Below are positions 11,146 to 23,672 of a stretch of DNA of 64,000 nt, in pieces. The position numbers and the translations under genes were made by a program. Origin of the DNA: Letharia columbiana. Taxonomy: Eukaryota > Ascomycota > Lecanoromycetes > Lecanorales > Parmeliaceae. The notes beneath the pieces were generated by a model. It was not told the origin of the DNA and searched no databases. It saw nothing but the letters and a program-made list of their open reading frames with translations. The stretch covers positions 362,501 to 426,500 of the forward strand of contig NW_023501062.1 in the NCBI RefSeq assembly GCF_014066305.1. The letters are read 5' to 3'. How positions within the stretch are numbered: the stretch's first letter is position 1; each line of letters opens with the position of its first letter.

Positions 11146-12797
11146 TCGATACTTTCGTCCTTGCCTTCAGCGATCCTCTTTCAAATGAGGCTGAGCCCCA
11201 GAGAGCACGGGTCAATGTTCGTTTCCCCCTCGCAATTTCCGCCCCTTCGATCGACTGAATCAGCCTCTGCTAGGTCAGCATTTCCTTTGAACTTTTCAAC
11301 AACAATCATGTCCAAACACTCTCCACCAATCAGGCCGGAGGAGACGTCGAAGGGCTGTTATTTGTTCCTGACTTGGATTCGTCCGACCCCTGCTTCAATG
11401 CATCGATGCAATACGTCCCAAGTAATGTCACCCGAATAGGTGATCTACCAACCGTGCAATACTTGTACTTGGGATTTGCGCCATGGTTCTCTGCAGACTG
11501 TACAAAATCCTACCTTGCCGCCGCCCGTGAGGTGCCAGGCCTCGACGGACTCATATTCTATACCCCAAACAACAGCACTGGTACGCCTCCACCGGTATCA
11601 GATGGGACTTGGGACTTAAACGATGGAGGACAATGGAAGTCGGAGAACAAATACCCCGTCTATGCTGTACCAGGCGTCGATGGAGGGATTATTATGCAGC
11701 AGCTCGCGCAGTACTCTCGCAATGCATCAAGTGCTAAGGTGCAAAACATCCTCGCGCAGGAGCAACTGGATCCTACAGATTACGTTCGACTCTATACGAC
11801 CTTCGGATTGAATGGTGGCACCAGTCTGCCCACATTGTGGGCATTTCTGCTAATTGTACTTGGCATCGTTCTCTTCATCATTGGCTTAACATCTATCTCG
11901 ATGCATTACTATCAGCGACGCAATCGTCGCGCTCTTGAACGCCGCATCCGAAGCGGTGAAGTCGACCTCGAAACCCTTGGCATCAAGCGGTTGCGTGTCT
12001 CTCAAGAAGCCGTCAACAATCTTCCCACTTTCATCTATGTCCCCAACGAAAGCAAATCAACTGACACCAATGAGCCGGGGGAACTTTCTTCACGAGCGCT
12101 TTCAGAGTCAGCTGCGCCAGCCTCTTCCACACCAGACCACACTCTTTGGGCGCAACCAACATGTCCTATCTGCCTCGATGACTTCATCCCTCGCGAAACC
12201 ACGGTTCGCTCCCTCCCATGTCACCACATCTACCATCCTGCATGTATCGATCCTTTTCTACTGGCCAACAGCTCCCTCTGCCCCGTCTGTAAAGCTAAAG
12301 TGGTCCCTCAAGAGCAAAATGCCTACACATACGAGCCGGTCACTAATGCAATGGTGCGCTACGAGCGTCGAGCTGGAAGGATGAGACTTGCGCGCGAGAT
12401 GAGGCGGTCACAGACTGGATGGGTTGGGACCCAGGGAAGGGTGAGTAGCGGGCGCTTCAATAACCTCAGGAGGGTATGCGGGAGGGATAGGAGAATCTTC
12501 AGTGCCCCAAGTGCAGCGCCGACAACGAGTCAGATCGAGATGGTCGCCGTGGGGAACAGGGCAGCGTCGAGTCCAATCGCAGCTCCGCATCCCGAGGTGT
12601 CGGCAGTGCAGACAAGACCGCCGGCTGACACTACTATAAGAAGAGAATGGATCAGCAGGAGGATGAGTGCATTGGTGGGGCGTGAGCCGACGATAGAAGA
12701 GACGGAGGCGGAGAGACTGGCACGGATGCCCATGTGTATGCCCCCATCAAGAACATTGTTTCATAGCCTTGAAGCTATTGCTAACAGCCATGTTTAG
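11146..12797 (+). CDS. PA-TM-RING type membrane E3 ubiquitin ligase (first exon unresolved)
   Basis: The main exon is 11274-12797 (507 codons plus stop), starting VSISFELFNNNHVQTL and following a likely intron that ends CTGCTAG. A preceding exon from 11146 to about 11210 or 11216 is in phase (VDTFVLAFSDP). I could not place the initiator exon, which should encode a signal peptide. Lumenal part: GGDVEGLLFVPDLD, DPCFNAS, GLDGLIFYTPNN (PA-like fold, N-glycosylation sequons). Then one membrane segment (TLWAFLLIVLGIVLFIIGL), and a cytosolic RING-H2 at about 12162-12293 with CPICLDD, then C-H-H-x-x-H-x-x-C and CPVC. The ring should bind two zincs and recruit an E2 at an endomembrane (known for the family). 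The C-terminal tail is basic and disordered. Confidence 0.82.
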
Positions 12798-13103
12798 GGC
12801 GAAGAGCCCTTGGCGCTGTCTTCCCTGGTTTCCGATAACCTCAATCAGTAGCCACGCGCTGGAATATCTAGATGGAGACTTGATTCTTGCGTTTACCTTT
12901 CAAGCGAGGAGTTGCGGCATAGCGAAGCACATTAGCAAGGCGTTGGGGCAATCATGTCAGATACTACAGGAAAGGGGTGTCGTTTGCACATCTAATGGAT
13001 GTTTGTGGGGCTTTGTACCTGGGCTAGTGCATTCAGGGAATGGCCTATGTCATTGTACATTTGACTTCTGGATATCTTCCCGGTAAAGCACAGCATTATA
13101 GTG
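12798..13103. other. Intergenic region, convergent 3' ends
   Basis: About 300 bp between the RING gene and the WDR89-like gene. No supported feature beyond likely 3' UTRs. Confidence 0.5.
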
Positions 13104-13187
13104 TCAATACGGTTTAAATCTACCTGATTCGTTCCCACCATCGGCTACACTCTTTTTCTTTTTCTTCCTCGGCTTCTCTGCTTCCGC

Positions 13188-14440
13188 TTACTCCTGCTCT
13201 TCACCCCCTCCACCTATAGACGTCCGCCACGCCTTTACTAAACCGTCCTCGCCCGCGGTGAAGATAGTACCGTCCTAAAAGGGTGGTCAGTTAGGCTAGG
13301 CATGTACACCTTCGTAGATGATTACCTCATTGTTAACATGAATGGAGCGGACGATCTCCTCTCCGTGCGCGCCTGGAAGCCGGATGGTTTGGCTGGCATC
13401 AAATGACCATTCGTCGATCAGGCGGAGAGGTATGAGATCTAGATGTTGCTTGCTGCTCGAAACAATATGTCAGGTTCGAGGCAGGAGGGGCGAGAGCGGA
13501 CCAATGATGCTGACCTGTGTGATCCAACGCCGACGATCGCTTCGACGCCGCCGCTGCCAGGAGGAATGACATCGACAACATATTCAGAGTCCAGCTTTGG
13601 TCTCAGATCCCCAAATACCGTCGGCGAAGGCTCATCTGTCGAATCTCCTTGCCCATTGAGATGATACATAGAGAATGTCTCGTCATGGCTCAGAGCAAAA
13701 AAGTCCGAGTTGGAAAGAAATCCAGCATGGTTGATTGAGCTGCCGTGGTTTTGTACTTGGACGAGAGCGTCATCTTCGTCGGAAATAGATATGTCGTAAA
13801 TGTTGACGAGGCCGTCAGTGCTACCGGAGAGGAGACATCTTGGCAGAGTGGGATGGAATTGCACTTCTGTTACATCGTCGTTGTGGCTTTCGATATAATT
13901 CTGCAGCAGTCTGTTTGGAGATCGCATGTCCCTGTAATTGTAATGAGCCCGTCTTTAAATTACTTCCGGGTTTGAGAGAGGTATGAGACCATAGAAGTAC
14001 GGCAGCTTGAGAATGACTTAGCTCTGTACCAGCAGCGATGTTTGTGCCGTGAGAAGCTAGAGATAAGTATGGAGCATTTTTGTCTAAGAAGCTGGTCAAT
14101 TTCCTCATGTGTAGTTGCGGTTTTCCTGCGTTTGCTGACCACTGCCAAATTGCATGGTCTTCTGCCCAGATCGCAAGTCGTATCGCCGCACCACAGCATC
14201 CCGGCCTGCTGTCAACAATGAATGGGGATCATGGTCCACAACTTGCAAGCAGGTCACGCCATCATGCACATTGTTCAGGACTCCGCCGGCGATTTCTCGC
14301 AGGGTTTGGAGATCAAGAAGACGGAGAGAGTCGTCTGAAGAGATTGCTGCAAGATTGCCGTTCACAATTACAATCTTATAGATGTACGAATCTGCTGGGA
14401 GAGATGATATTGAGGTAGTCGTTAGGCTGGCAAATCTCAT
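13188..14440 (-). CDS. WDR89-like WD-repeat protein
   Basis: Five exons: 14140-14440, 13990-14083, 13515-13931, 13326-13452, 13188-13274, with introns of 51-62 nt bearing standard signals (for example GTAATC to TTTTAG with CTAAC at 13275-13325). The 341-residue product has WD-type repeats: SDDSLRLLDLQTL, HDGVTCLQ, TAGRDAVVRRYDLRSG, LLSGSTDGLVNIYDI, ALSHDETFSMYHL, FTAGEDGLVKAWR. Order, size and the LLWDMRSPN-SHNDDVTEVQFHP block match fungal WDR89 homologues, whose function is poorly known. Odd: the TAA at 13188-13190 is followed in the same frame by a lysine-rich tail ending RFKPY and then TGA at 13104-13106. The TAA also lies within a possible 72-nt intron with donor GTAAGC. The real C-terminus is therefore open. 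Confidence 0.85.
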
Positions 14441-15680
14441 GATGCTGGTCTGTGATCAAAGCTAGTAGGGAATCTGGAGAGACTTTCGAGAATGAAAAGT
14501 CCTGAAATCGTTACGCATGTTCGGAGACCTCTTTTGCCACTAAAGTCGCAAGCTCCCTTAAAACATAGATGGACTGAGATACAGACATAGTAAAAAGGAA
14601 CATATGGCGACTTCCCACATCAACCATCTCATACGCCAGGTCCGTAGGAGGAGAGGCTAGGAGCTTCCTTTCTCCGTACGAGGGGTATTAGCGCAAGTGG
14701 ACTGCCAAGACTGCAGACCTCACCTCGTCTCGAGCTTTCTCCATCCCTCATAGTTGAGCTCTGTGGCACCTTTTCCTGCAGATATTAGCCAACGAAATTA
14801 ACCACGAATTGGCTTGCCTTGCAAAATGCCTCCCCGACACCAAAAACAGCTTTCTAAGCCCCCAATAAAGCTCAAAGTCCTGCTGACTGTGACCAATGCC
14901 TCGCGTGTCCACGCTCTCTCCAGAAGCGTTCAGTGACTCTCAGCATCTTAGTCTTACACCCCTTCGAGACTTCATGACAGTTCGATCCTGATTTCTCTAG
15001 CTTTTTCGCTCCTGTAGGCTGCTCATCGAACCATAAGCCGCTTCAATGGAACAGAATGCCATTGCATGCCTTCCCAACCTTCCCCAACCTAACACCTGGT
15101 TTCCTCTCTCAGAGACGGGGAAATCCTTCCCCTTCCGTAACAATGTAATATGCTGCTATGGAGCTAATCTTCGGATATCGTTGCTTTGACCAGCTCGCCC
15201 TTACTCACATATGACCCACATATAACCCACCGTCTGATGTTGGACGGTGTCTTTCTTACCTCTTGCACTGATTCCTTATCATAACCATCTGTCAGCCCAG
15301 AGGCAGTGGACTTCCACGCTGTCCGGCCGAAGTATAGACGGTCCCACTTTCGACAAAGCTGTCTTTCTCTGGATGCCGAGACGCTTCGGCTGAACACCAA
15401 CCGTGCATTGGGTCGGACAGTCTCATCCAGTAAAAACAGATCGATCTGCGCGAGGATGCTCGAGGACTGATCCTCGTAAATCCTTAGTGCATCCTAACTA
15501 GCTCCCACAGACACCTGGTGTTATCTCTTGCAAATTTTCTTTCTTTCAGCACCAACCTCGCTCAGCAACAACCATCCCCCAACTTTTACCCTTTGCTTGC
15601 TTCTGCTAATACCCGGAAAAGACAACAACAACATCAGCCCAACGCACGCAACTCCCAATAACACCCAGCAGCGAGCCATT
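14441..15680. other. Intergenic region, divergent promoters
   Basis: 1.24 kb between the WDR89-like gene and clr2. A C/T-rich leader (about 15525-15640) precedes the clr2 start. The frame at 15164-15400 (-) has no recognisable content. No other feature supported. Confidence 0.5.
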
Positions 15681-18600
15681 ATGACTCAACCACCTGATTA
15701 TTCCCTCTTCTTCACCGACGGTGATCAGAACCACCTACCCAACGATACGGAGTTGAAGCAAGGCTACAAGAGCACAGACGACTATGACCTGACGAAGAAG
15801 GCTCTTTCAATTTTTGCAGTCGAGATGGCGAAGAGGCTAGAGACGAAAATCAGTAAGGGTGAGTCAGAAATTGTTATCATGTTGCCTACCATCACAGAGA
15901 ACGCGTATTGTGTCAATCCCAGTTTCTAGATGATCAATGACCTCGAATCGAGCCTCCTGTCCTTTGAGTGTGTTGCATAGGACCGTCTTTGCTGGTCTTG
16001 TTTTTCAAGGCCACAAGGTGCGGACTTTGGCGAAGTGTGTTCAAGTCCAGCTCACTCGTATATGGTTGTTACATCTGCAAGTCATATGTTTTTTTCTCAT
16101 GTTGGAAGTGTTGTTCACGTTTATTGGGCCCAAACGCTGCCACGAAGATGAGGAGTTGGTGGAGAACTATCCTTGTCCTAGTGAGCAATGATTTGAGTCT
16201 CAAGACATCAAAACCACCAGTGGCACTCACGGCTACCTAGGGTAGCATGCATTTCCATGATATTTTTACCGCAATCCGCCTCTAATCATGAGTGTTTTTT
16301 GCTCTTCCGATATATATACATACATATCAAGGCTGGCAAGCACTCGTAGCTAACCTTGTTGATATCAGGCACCATTTATAGCAAGATTCCCACCGGTTAT
16401 AGTGCGTGGCCATGTCCACGTAAAGTTGGTGAATCGGGTGTAGAGGTTAGTCGTCCAGCGTCAGCGCAACCTCATCTGCGCCCACATTGACAAATTCCAC
16501 AGAAATCCAAGATCGATTGGTACATCTTCGGCCACCCTAACAACAAAAAATTCGATTCTTTTGCTCAGTTCTCTCACCACATTCATTTCCTCCAGCAGCA
16601 GCAGCCACCAGAAGATTGTCCATGCAAGGTTTGCTTGAAGCACCCACTCACTGCCCAAACCGTTGTTTACCCGGATCCGGCACCAGCTAGCATGATCAGC
16701 CCTTCTGAAGATCAAGCCCCTTCGGAAGAAGTCGGACCGAAGAAGGACAAGCCTTCACACGCACTGAAAGCACAAACGGATGCCGCATCGTCTTCCAAGG
16801 ACGCAAAGGGAGGTTCACGTCGTCAAAAGCCCATCCCGTCTGGTGAAGAAGTAGAGGAAGAAGCGCGTGCAGCCTCGTCTACTTCGAAAGGGCTATCGAC
16901 CAAACGTCACTCAAGGCATACGCGAGAAGAGCTGCGCGCCAAGGCCGCGGCAATCTTTGGTGAGGACTCAGAGGACGAAGCGGTGCCCAAGATAGCCAAA
17001 CATCCGGCAAAGCGCCGGTCTCATTTCGCAGCCATGTCAGAGAAGCCTTCGAAGCGCGTTCGTACCCAACGCGATGAAGAGGAGGGTCTCAATATCGGTG
17101 GTGATGAAGTAGCGGGGTCTGAAGCTGAAAGTCCCAAGGACTCCGATGCAGGAGAAAAGGAAATTTTCGTGCCTGATCAAGATGTCCTTTATCACCAAGA
17201 ACTCTTTGCCCAAATCAAGAAGATATACGATCAGCAACTCTTCATCCGCATCAAGGAAAAAAAGCGCTTTGACGAACCCATGAATCAAATGATAGACACA
17301 GTAAGTGCAACTTTCCGAGTCAGCTTTTAAGCCAAGAGACTGTATGACTGATTCACGTCAGAACTTCAACACGAAGGAAGACATTGTCCATAAGATGCTT
17401 ACGGAACTCCCTCAGCAAGGGTCCTACGTGTTTCGAATCGGTGAGATCGTGGCATATCTTCCAGATGCGAAGACAACCTTCAGACAAGAGCACACAGACG
17501 GAGAATTCTGGATGGAAGACCACGAGACTGGCAAGCTGCTAGGTCGGCCTCCATGGCTTGCAGGTAAGCAATAGATTATCGTAATCCGTCATCACTCGTT
17601 GTTTGCTGGCACTAAGAAAGCGTGCAGGCGTGGTAGCTCAAGTGCCAGATAGAGTCGTGACTCCGAGGATGCTCGGAGAGGAGCATGGAGAGGAAACCTT
17701 TCCTCTGCATGGCTCTAGATATCTGATCGAGCCGCTGCCGGAGATGGCATCTTCAAAAAAGGATACCGGGCTAGCGTCCATCTATGTCCCATTCCGTAAC
17801 ATCTGCCCTTTCGCCTATGCCATCGACATTCACAAAGGTCGTCCGACTTCCAGTTACCATGGCTCAATGTTCTGTGCGATGGAGCGCATGGCGACTCTCT
17901 CCTTGGTATATCAACAGTATGTCAGGGCCAAATGGCCACATGCTCTCATGTACTACGGCGGGATTTACCTAGGCGCTGAATTGCTTGTGGTTGGAGACGC
18001 TGTACGGATCGAGTCAAATTTCAAGATCAAGGGATGCTACGAAATTCTGATCATCAACTCGATCAAGCTAAGGTTCAACGGTATTCAACCAGAACCCAAT
18101 GGGAGGACCGTGACTGGGAAGAGGGCTGATTTTCAGCGCCTATATTTCCGTGGTAAGGCACTTTTCGGAATCCTCTCTTCCTGTCTGAGACTGCTTGTTG
18201 AGTTGCGAGACATGTTGGGGGAACAAGTTACCCAATTAGCACCCTTTCTAACCCCCGAAACACGTCTTGTTACTCAAATGTTTATCAACGAAGGGAAATG
18301 CTGACTCCCAAATTTGCTAGGACACGGCTTTACTACAGACAAAAACCATCCCCATGTAGGCGACCCAATAGAGGCCAATATCCATCCTGCTATGCGTCAA
18401 CAGCAGGACGCTGTGAAATGGTACCGCATTGGCAACCCCGATGACGAAATGGAAGTCGACTTCTCCAGGGTAATTGGACGCCTCTTCGAGAGCGCAGGTA
18501 GGGTTGGACAGCATGCTCACGAAAGACCTCGCTAACTTTCGTGTCTTCAGTGGTCATGAAATGGTTCGCAAGACTCTGGCACGCCAACATGGAGGCAGAA

Positions 18601-19122
18601 GCCATCAACTATGGACACGAAGGAGTTCTGCAGATGCGTCAGCTCGCCCGAATGAGATCCCCGAACCTTGGATGGGACCCCAATGACAACAAGGGTGAAA
18701 ACCCGAGGTGGTTTTGGGCCCGTGATCGTGTGCACGCATTGGATCTTATCTATCAGGGTAAGCGCGAAGTTGGCGAAGCGGATCGGATGGGGGGTCTTGA
18801 CACCCATACCCATGATTCGGCGGAATTAGGATCGCGGAATCCGCTTTCTTGGAGGAGCATCGTGATGAAAGTGGACCGCGACAACGCAGTTGGCTACCCT
18901 GGTAAGGAGACAGTTGATCGCCCACGGAAGCTCATTGGTACCGAGACCCCCAAAGACAAGCCCACCAAGTTCCGGTCAGGCCGCTACTATTCGTTCGTCA
19001 ACGGAGAAACCTTTGACAAATGGACGAGGGACACGGACTCGATCATGGACAATGAGGATCGAAAGGCGAGACGCAAAGCCTTGCAGAAGTGGTGGAATGG
19101 GATTTTCTTTCTCCTCTATTGA
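15681..19122 (+). CDS. clr2: Clr2-like heterochromatin silencing factor (SHREC-type)
   Basis: Seven exons: 15681-15858, 16369-16445, 16503-17300, 17362-17563, 17628-18152, 18321-18497, 18551-19122, giving 842 residues with phases that agree at every join. The N-terminal Clr2 silencing domain is assembled across three exons: KIPTGYSAWPCPR, then KIDWYIFGHPNNKKFDSFAQF and CPCKVC. A long acidic/basic disordered linker follows. The second domain begins FRIGEIVAYLPD, continues with GVVAQVPDRVVTP and then PFRNICPFAYAI and GAELLVVGDAVRI. In fission yeast Clr2 works with the HDAC Clr3 and the remodeller Mit1 in transcriptional gene silencing; the same nuclear role is inferred here. Odd: intron 1 is 510 nt, far longer than the others, and intron 5 (168 nt) is an introner-like element. 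The last residues (GIFFLLY) look non-conserved. Confidence 0.85.
18153..18320 (+). mobile_element. Introner-like intron (ILE-B) in clr2
   Basis: 168-nt intron starting GTAAGGCACTTTTCGGAATC and ending with GGAAATGCTGACTCCCAAAT then TTGCTAG. Inside, TTGAGTTGCGAGACATG pairs imperfectly with the segment CACGTCTTGTTACTCAA further on, predicting one long hairpin. Confidence 0.65.
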
Positions 19123-19780
19123 TGGGGTATGATATGGACGACATTCTCGCTTCATTTGCGATGAACATCAGCAGATTTCTCAACCCTTTCAATTACGGCA
19201 CAACAGGATGCAACACGCTCTTCCCTCAAGTGTCTTCAAACGACGCTTCAATTACTGTACATTAGCATGCAAAATCTTCTCCCCTCAATAATCTTCAAAG
19301 TAACTCTTTCGCAACAGTGAGTTCGTATAATCGAGGCTCAACTTCATAAGCTTTTGCATGTACTAGTACACGTAACCAATCACAGCCTACCGCCCAACAT
19401 GCCCACGAAAGCTCCTCTGATACTATGGACCCGAAGAACGAGCCTGCAGCCAAGCCTCCCCCCCCCGGCCCCCCACTGCCTTTCCTATTCCATCCATACA
19501 GGTGGATCTGTTCGCCATGTTCACCAAGAGCACGGATGACTTCGTGGACGAGAAGGATCGGGCGGAGATGTGAGCACCGGAAGACTGATCTTGTAATGGA
19601 TGTATATTACCTGGGTCGTGGAAAACGGCGTGGATGACGTGGCCTTGCAATCGGCAGAGGTAATTTACGCGAGATGGTTGGTTTATTTGGGCTTTGGGCC
19701 CCCTGCTTTATAGGATAGATGGAAAGGGAGAAGCTATCCATAAAATCCGGGATACATGGATTGAATGGCATTTCCAAGAA
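19123..19780. other. Intergenic region, convergent 3' ends
   Basis: 658 bp between clr2 and the ABC transporter gene, which converge. No supported gene; the frames here are short and compositionally biased. Confidence 0.5.
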
Positions 19781-22298
19781 TCACGGATCCTCCTTCTCTA
19801 CATATTCAGGCGGCGGTAACTCCTCCCCTCGCTCCGTGCTCTCATCCGCAGCAACCCACACCTTGCCCAGCTCCTTCTCAATCTCCTCCCTGCGTCTCCG
19901 CCAGCCCTCTACCTTCCCCAGCGTCTCCCGTAAGGATTCAAGCTCTCGCTCCACTCCTTCCTTTTCCTCTTCCGTGCCAATCCTATCGAAAATCCACTCC
20001 TCACCTTCTTCGCCTTGGCCAAGATCTAGGTTCCACTCGTGATACCGCTTGAGGCTGACTCTCGTACTTATAGTCAGTAATGTAATGCCTCGTTCCTTGC
20101 ATCGCTCGTAAAGCAGGCCTTCGACGTCGGAAGAAACAGCTGATGTGCCCTCGTCAATGACTGCATAACGTGGCTCATGATACATCAATCGTGCAAATGC
20201 CATCCGCTGCTTTTCACCACCCGAGAGGACATCTTTCCACTCCTTTCTTACATCCCAGCCGTCTTCCCGTTCGGGCAGGTAGCCTAGTCGTACGTCCTCG
20301 AGGATGCCTAAGAGTTCATGGTCTTTACGGCCGGAGTCTCGCATATCAATTTCCGAGTGCGGATAGATGACTTGGTCTCTTAGGGTACCGCTGGCGAGGT
20401 ACGGCCGTTGCGGGAGGAACATAATGCCATCTGTGCCTGTACTACGAGGTCGTGACACTAGACCACGGTAAACAGGCCACAGACCACCTAAGACGCGGGC
20501 GATAGATGATTTTCCGGCGCCGTTGGGACCAGAGATCAGGACGTGAGCACCTGGAGTAATGGTGAAGGAGAGGGAAGGGATGAGTGGGTCACCTGGAAGA
20601 GGATAGATGGCTGGAGCGACGAGTGGGACATTTTCAAGACGTACGCCGTCGTAGCCGCGATGGAGAGTCCCAAGGATGTCGGAGAGTGAATATGGTTCTG
20701 GGGATGTGCCGCGCGGGGGGTAATAGGCAGAGGCGTGGACGCGATGGAGAGTGGAGATGAGGCCGTAGACGCGGGATGTGTAGCCTGCCAGTTCAGAAAG
20801 ATCTTTGATACTGTACATCATGCGTCCACCAGCGTCGGCGAGTGAGAGCATAAGGCGTTTATTGGTGATGAATTGTTGCATGCGGCCATGCGAGCGGTTT
20901 GCGGGAGGTGAGGATGTGGTGGTTTCTGTGGGAGAGAGTTCGGAATGACCACCTAGACCACCCCATTCTGGCAGAAAGACGGGCAGGGAGGTGATGAGAT
21001 AGCCAAAGGCTGACCAAGAGTATTTCAGGACAAAATCTTCGAGCATGTTGTAGCGGATCTTGAGACGGTAGATGCCCTCCATCCAGACTTTAAGATCTTT
21101 GTATCCTTTGTCAAGGAATATCTTTTCCATGTCTGCGCCACCATAGAATGCCACCTCTTCAGCATTCGCTATCAGTCGTGCATGTAACCCTCTGAAATCT
21201 CCTTCTTTGCGTCCTTCCACTGCCTTCAATTTCCCAAATGGTGGTGAAAGTCGACGTAGTGCCGTTGCTGTGATGAAATAATTGGCCAAAAGACCGGTCA
21301 GGGCCAGTGGTCCCAAAGATCGGAACAACTGATAGTTGAAGACGAAAAGGTCGACTAAAGGTTTCCCAATAGACGAATAAAGGGAGGCAGCCGAAGCGGT
21401 GAACAGGGTCAGATCATTGGTGATGAATTGGTCTGCTCCTTGGCCAACGCCGCCATCGAGATTCAATAGCTTGTAGTAGTTGAGATTGTCGTTTAAGTAG
21501 ATGTCGTGGATATATCGAGTGAGTCTTGTGCGGAAAGCTATGGATACTTTGCTCTGAAGGAATTTGATAGTAGCGTTGGTGTAGGATGCAAAGCCTGGAG
21601 AAGTCAATTGACGTCGTAGCCTCTCTCTTTTCCGAATGGAACATACCACCAACACCGCACCACTTGACAATCCCCCAGAGGAAGCTTCTCCCATTGCCAG
21701 CTACCAGATCCCTTACTATCTCTCCATCAAGTCTGGTCACCACCAGCGAGAGGTAGGTTCGAAGTAGAAGGAATAGTCCTTGGCTGAACAGTAACCCCGA
21801 CTCTTTGCTATTCCAATGCGGGACCATAATGCTCAGAAGACTCAAGAATTGGTGTATGAAGGCGATGTTGAGACCGGGCTTCGTATTTGGTGGAGGAACT
21901 TGACCAGCAACTTGCCCATCTCCAAGGCGCGCCGCTCGAGGGGGGTTCAGGAACAGGCGTCTATGAGCATCGAAAGTCATGGGTCTCGTGGGATATATCT
22001 TGACCTCTGCTGTCGAGGAGCGATAAGGCACGATTATTGTCCTCGATCCATCCTTTCCACGCAAGCCAGAATTTCGCCGTAGGAGTCTTTGTCGCTGTGC
22101 TTTCTTTCTTGACTCTTGTCTCCACCATATTCGACCTCCATAAGCCCCAGATATAATGGTGATGAGCAAAGCTAGCGTAGCTGCAAGGCGTGTTACTTTT
22201 GAGGTTTGCTCGTATTTTGAGCGAAAGAGGCGAGCCCATGGTCCCAATATCGCTAGCAAAGGATCCACAGAATGACGAAGAGTCGACTGAGCTGCCAT
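19781..22298 (-). CDS. Peroxisomal ABCD-family half ABC transporter (Pxa1/Pxa2 type)
   Basis: Exons 21647-22298 and 19781-21594, intron 52 nt (GTATGT to CTCCAG), 821 residues, a normal length for a fungal ABCD half-transporter. The start MAAQSTLR is at the first ATG. N-terminal membrane domain: a hydrophobic segment near residue 40, LFSQGLFLLLRTYLSL, then a transmembrane core that includes the NAEEVAFYGG (EAA-like) block. Nucleotide-binding domain: Walker A GPNGAGKSS at about residues 573-581, signature LSGGEKQR at about 674, Walker B with AVIDEGTSAVSSD. Odd: I recall DECTSAV in this motif in relatives; here it reads DEGTSAV. The family dimerises (Pxa1 with Pxa2) to import long-chain acyl-CoA into peroxisomes for beta-oxidation. 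I cannot tell Pxa1 from Pxa2 by eye. Confidence 0.9.
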
Positions 22299-23672
22299 TG
22301 TGCTCTATTCCCGACTGATCCAAACGTGCTATCGTCGTTGGAACAAGGAGGGAAGGGTCCAGGCCAAAGAAGCGCTCGATAATACCATGTTGAATGAGAA
22401 AGGCCAATGGGTCTACACTCTATCTTGCCCCACACAGCCTATTCCTCAAGCACGATTGAGTATACAGGGATAAAGTATGTGAAGTTGTTGCCCTCTAGTT
22501 GAAGTCGCCAATGCACTTCGTTTTCCCCAGAGCCTCGGCTGCGGCAAATCTCCCGGAAAGAACTTCGCCACCTGTGCCACAGGCCCAGCTCTCTTGTCCA
22601 TGCAAATCGACTCTGACGACCATTGACTGCTAGCAATGCCCATGGCGGAGCTTTTCTGCATGTCCTCAGCATCCTATCCATCTGCTGCTCTCTGCTCTGG
22701 AATACATACAGTATAATACGGTAGAGGAGCAGACAGCTGAGACAACATACGGCTCCCAATGATATACTTACTTGTCTGTTATTGCACGATGCCATCATCT
22801 GGATATTTGACCGGCCAGTCAAAATGAGACTGTATTCCACAGGGCATTGCTGGCAAAATAGTCTTACGGATATGATCACCAAGGCTGTCCCTTAGTATGC
22901 TTGATGCACGATCAATCCTCGAGATGGATTAGAGCTGCAAAATGGACAAGTAGAAGTCTCAATTTACGCAGAAGCCGTCTGTTCTTATTTGGTTCTCCTA
23001 CATTGTTTCAGCTATCCTGATTCGCCAAGAGTCTCTATGGATGAATCAGTGTCCAATTTGTTTCCACTTACTTCTCCTTTGCGCCTTTTCTATACAATTT
23101 GAATTCGTGCCGAGTGCTGCTAAGTGACTTATCTCAAGCGCCTGAAGCTGAATGCTTCACAGCTAATAGGGAGTGGCTATCGTTCTATATCGCTTGCGGA
23201 GGTATTCGTCTAAGCCCTGCGGGTGTACCTTACTTACAGGCGAATACATCCCACGCCTGACGAACACCTTTGGTGGGATGCCAACTTCGCTTCAAGCCAT
23301 GCATTGAGACGACCAAAGAGATCATCAGCAACCGCAATGGCTCATTACGCTTGTTTTGCTGGTAAGTTGTTCCATGCATCAAAGGATATCATGGGTCTTA
23401 ATTTATGGCCTATCAAAGACGTGCGGCTTTAACGTAAACGCGTCCATGGGCGCTGCGAGCTTTGTGGGTCGATGGTCGATCGTACTATGGAACGGAACGT
23501 GTGGATCAGCATGCAGGATCTATTATAAGAATATTCAGTCTCTATACTTATATTGTGCTTGATTAATCATGTCTCAAGCAACCGCACCTTCCCAGTCCGG
23601 GAGACTGCCTAGGGCGTTGGACCGACACTCGGCCGCATTGGCACAACCAAAAGCCTACGGAAAGCCGTCTGC
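22299..23672. other. Intergenic region, divergent promoters
   Basis: 1.37 kb between the ABC transporter and the secreted repeat protein. Open frames (for example 22439-22882, minus) show no family signature. No feature supported. Confidence 0.5.

Noticed and set aside
11274..11333. Possible intron in the RING gene ending at CAATCAG
   Set aside because: The stretch is in frame and reads as protein continuous with the PA-like domain, so it was kept as exon.
15528..15680. Upstream extension of the clr2 first exon
   Set aside because: The upstream part is a C/T-rich leader and begins at a non-ATG codon; the family-like sequence starts at the ATG at 15681.
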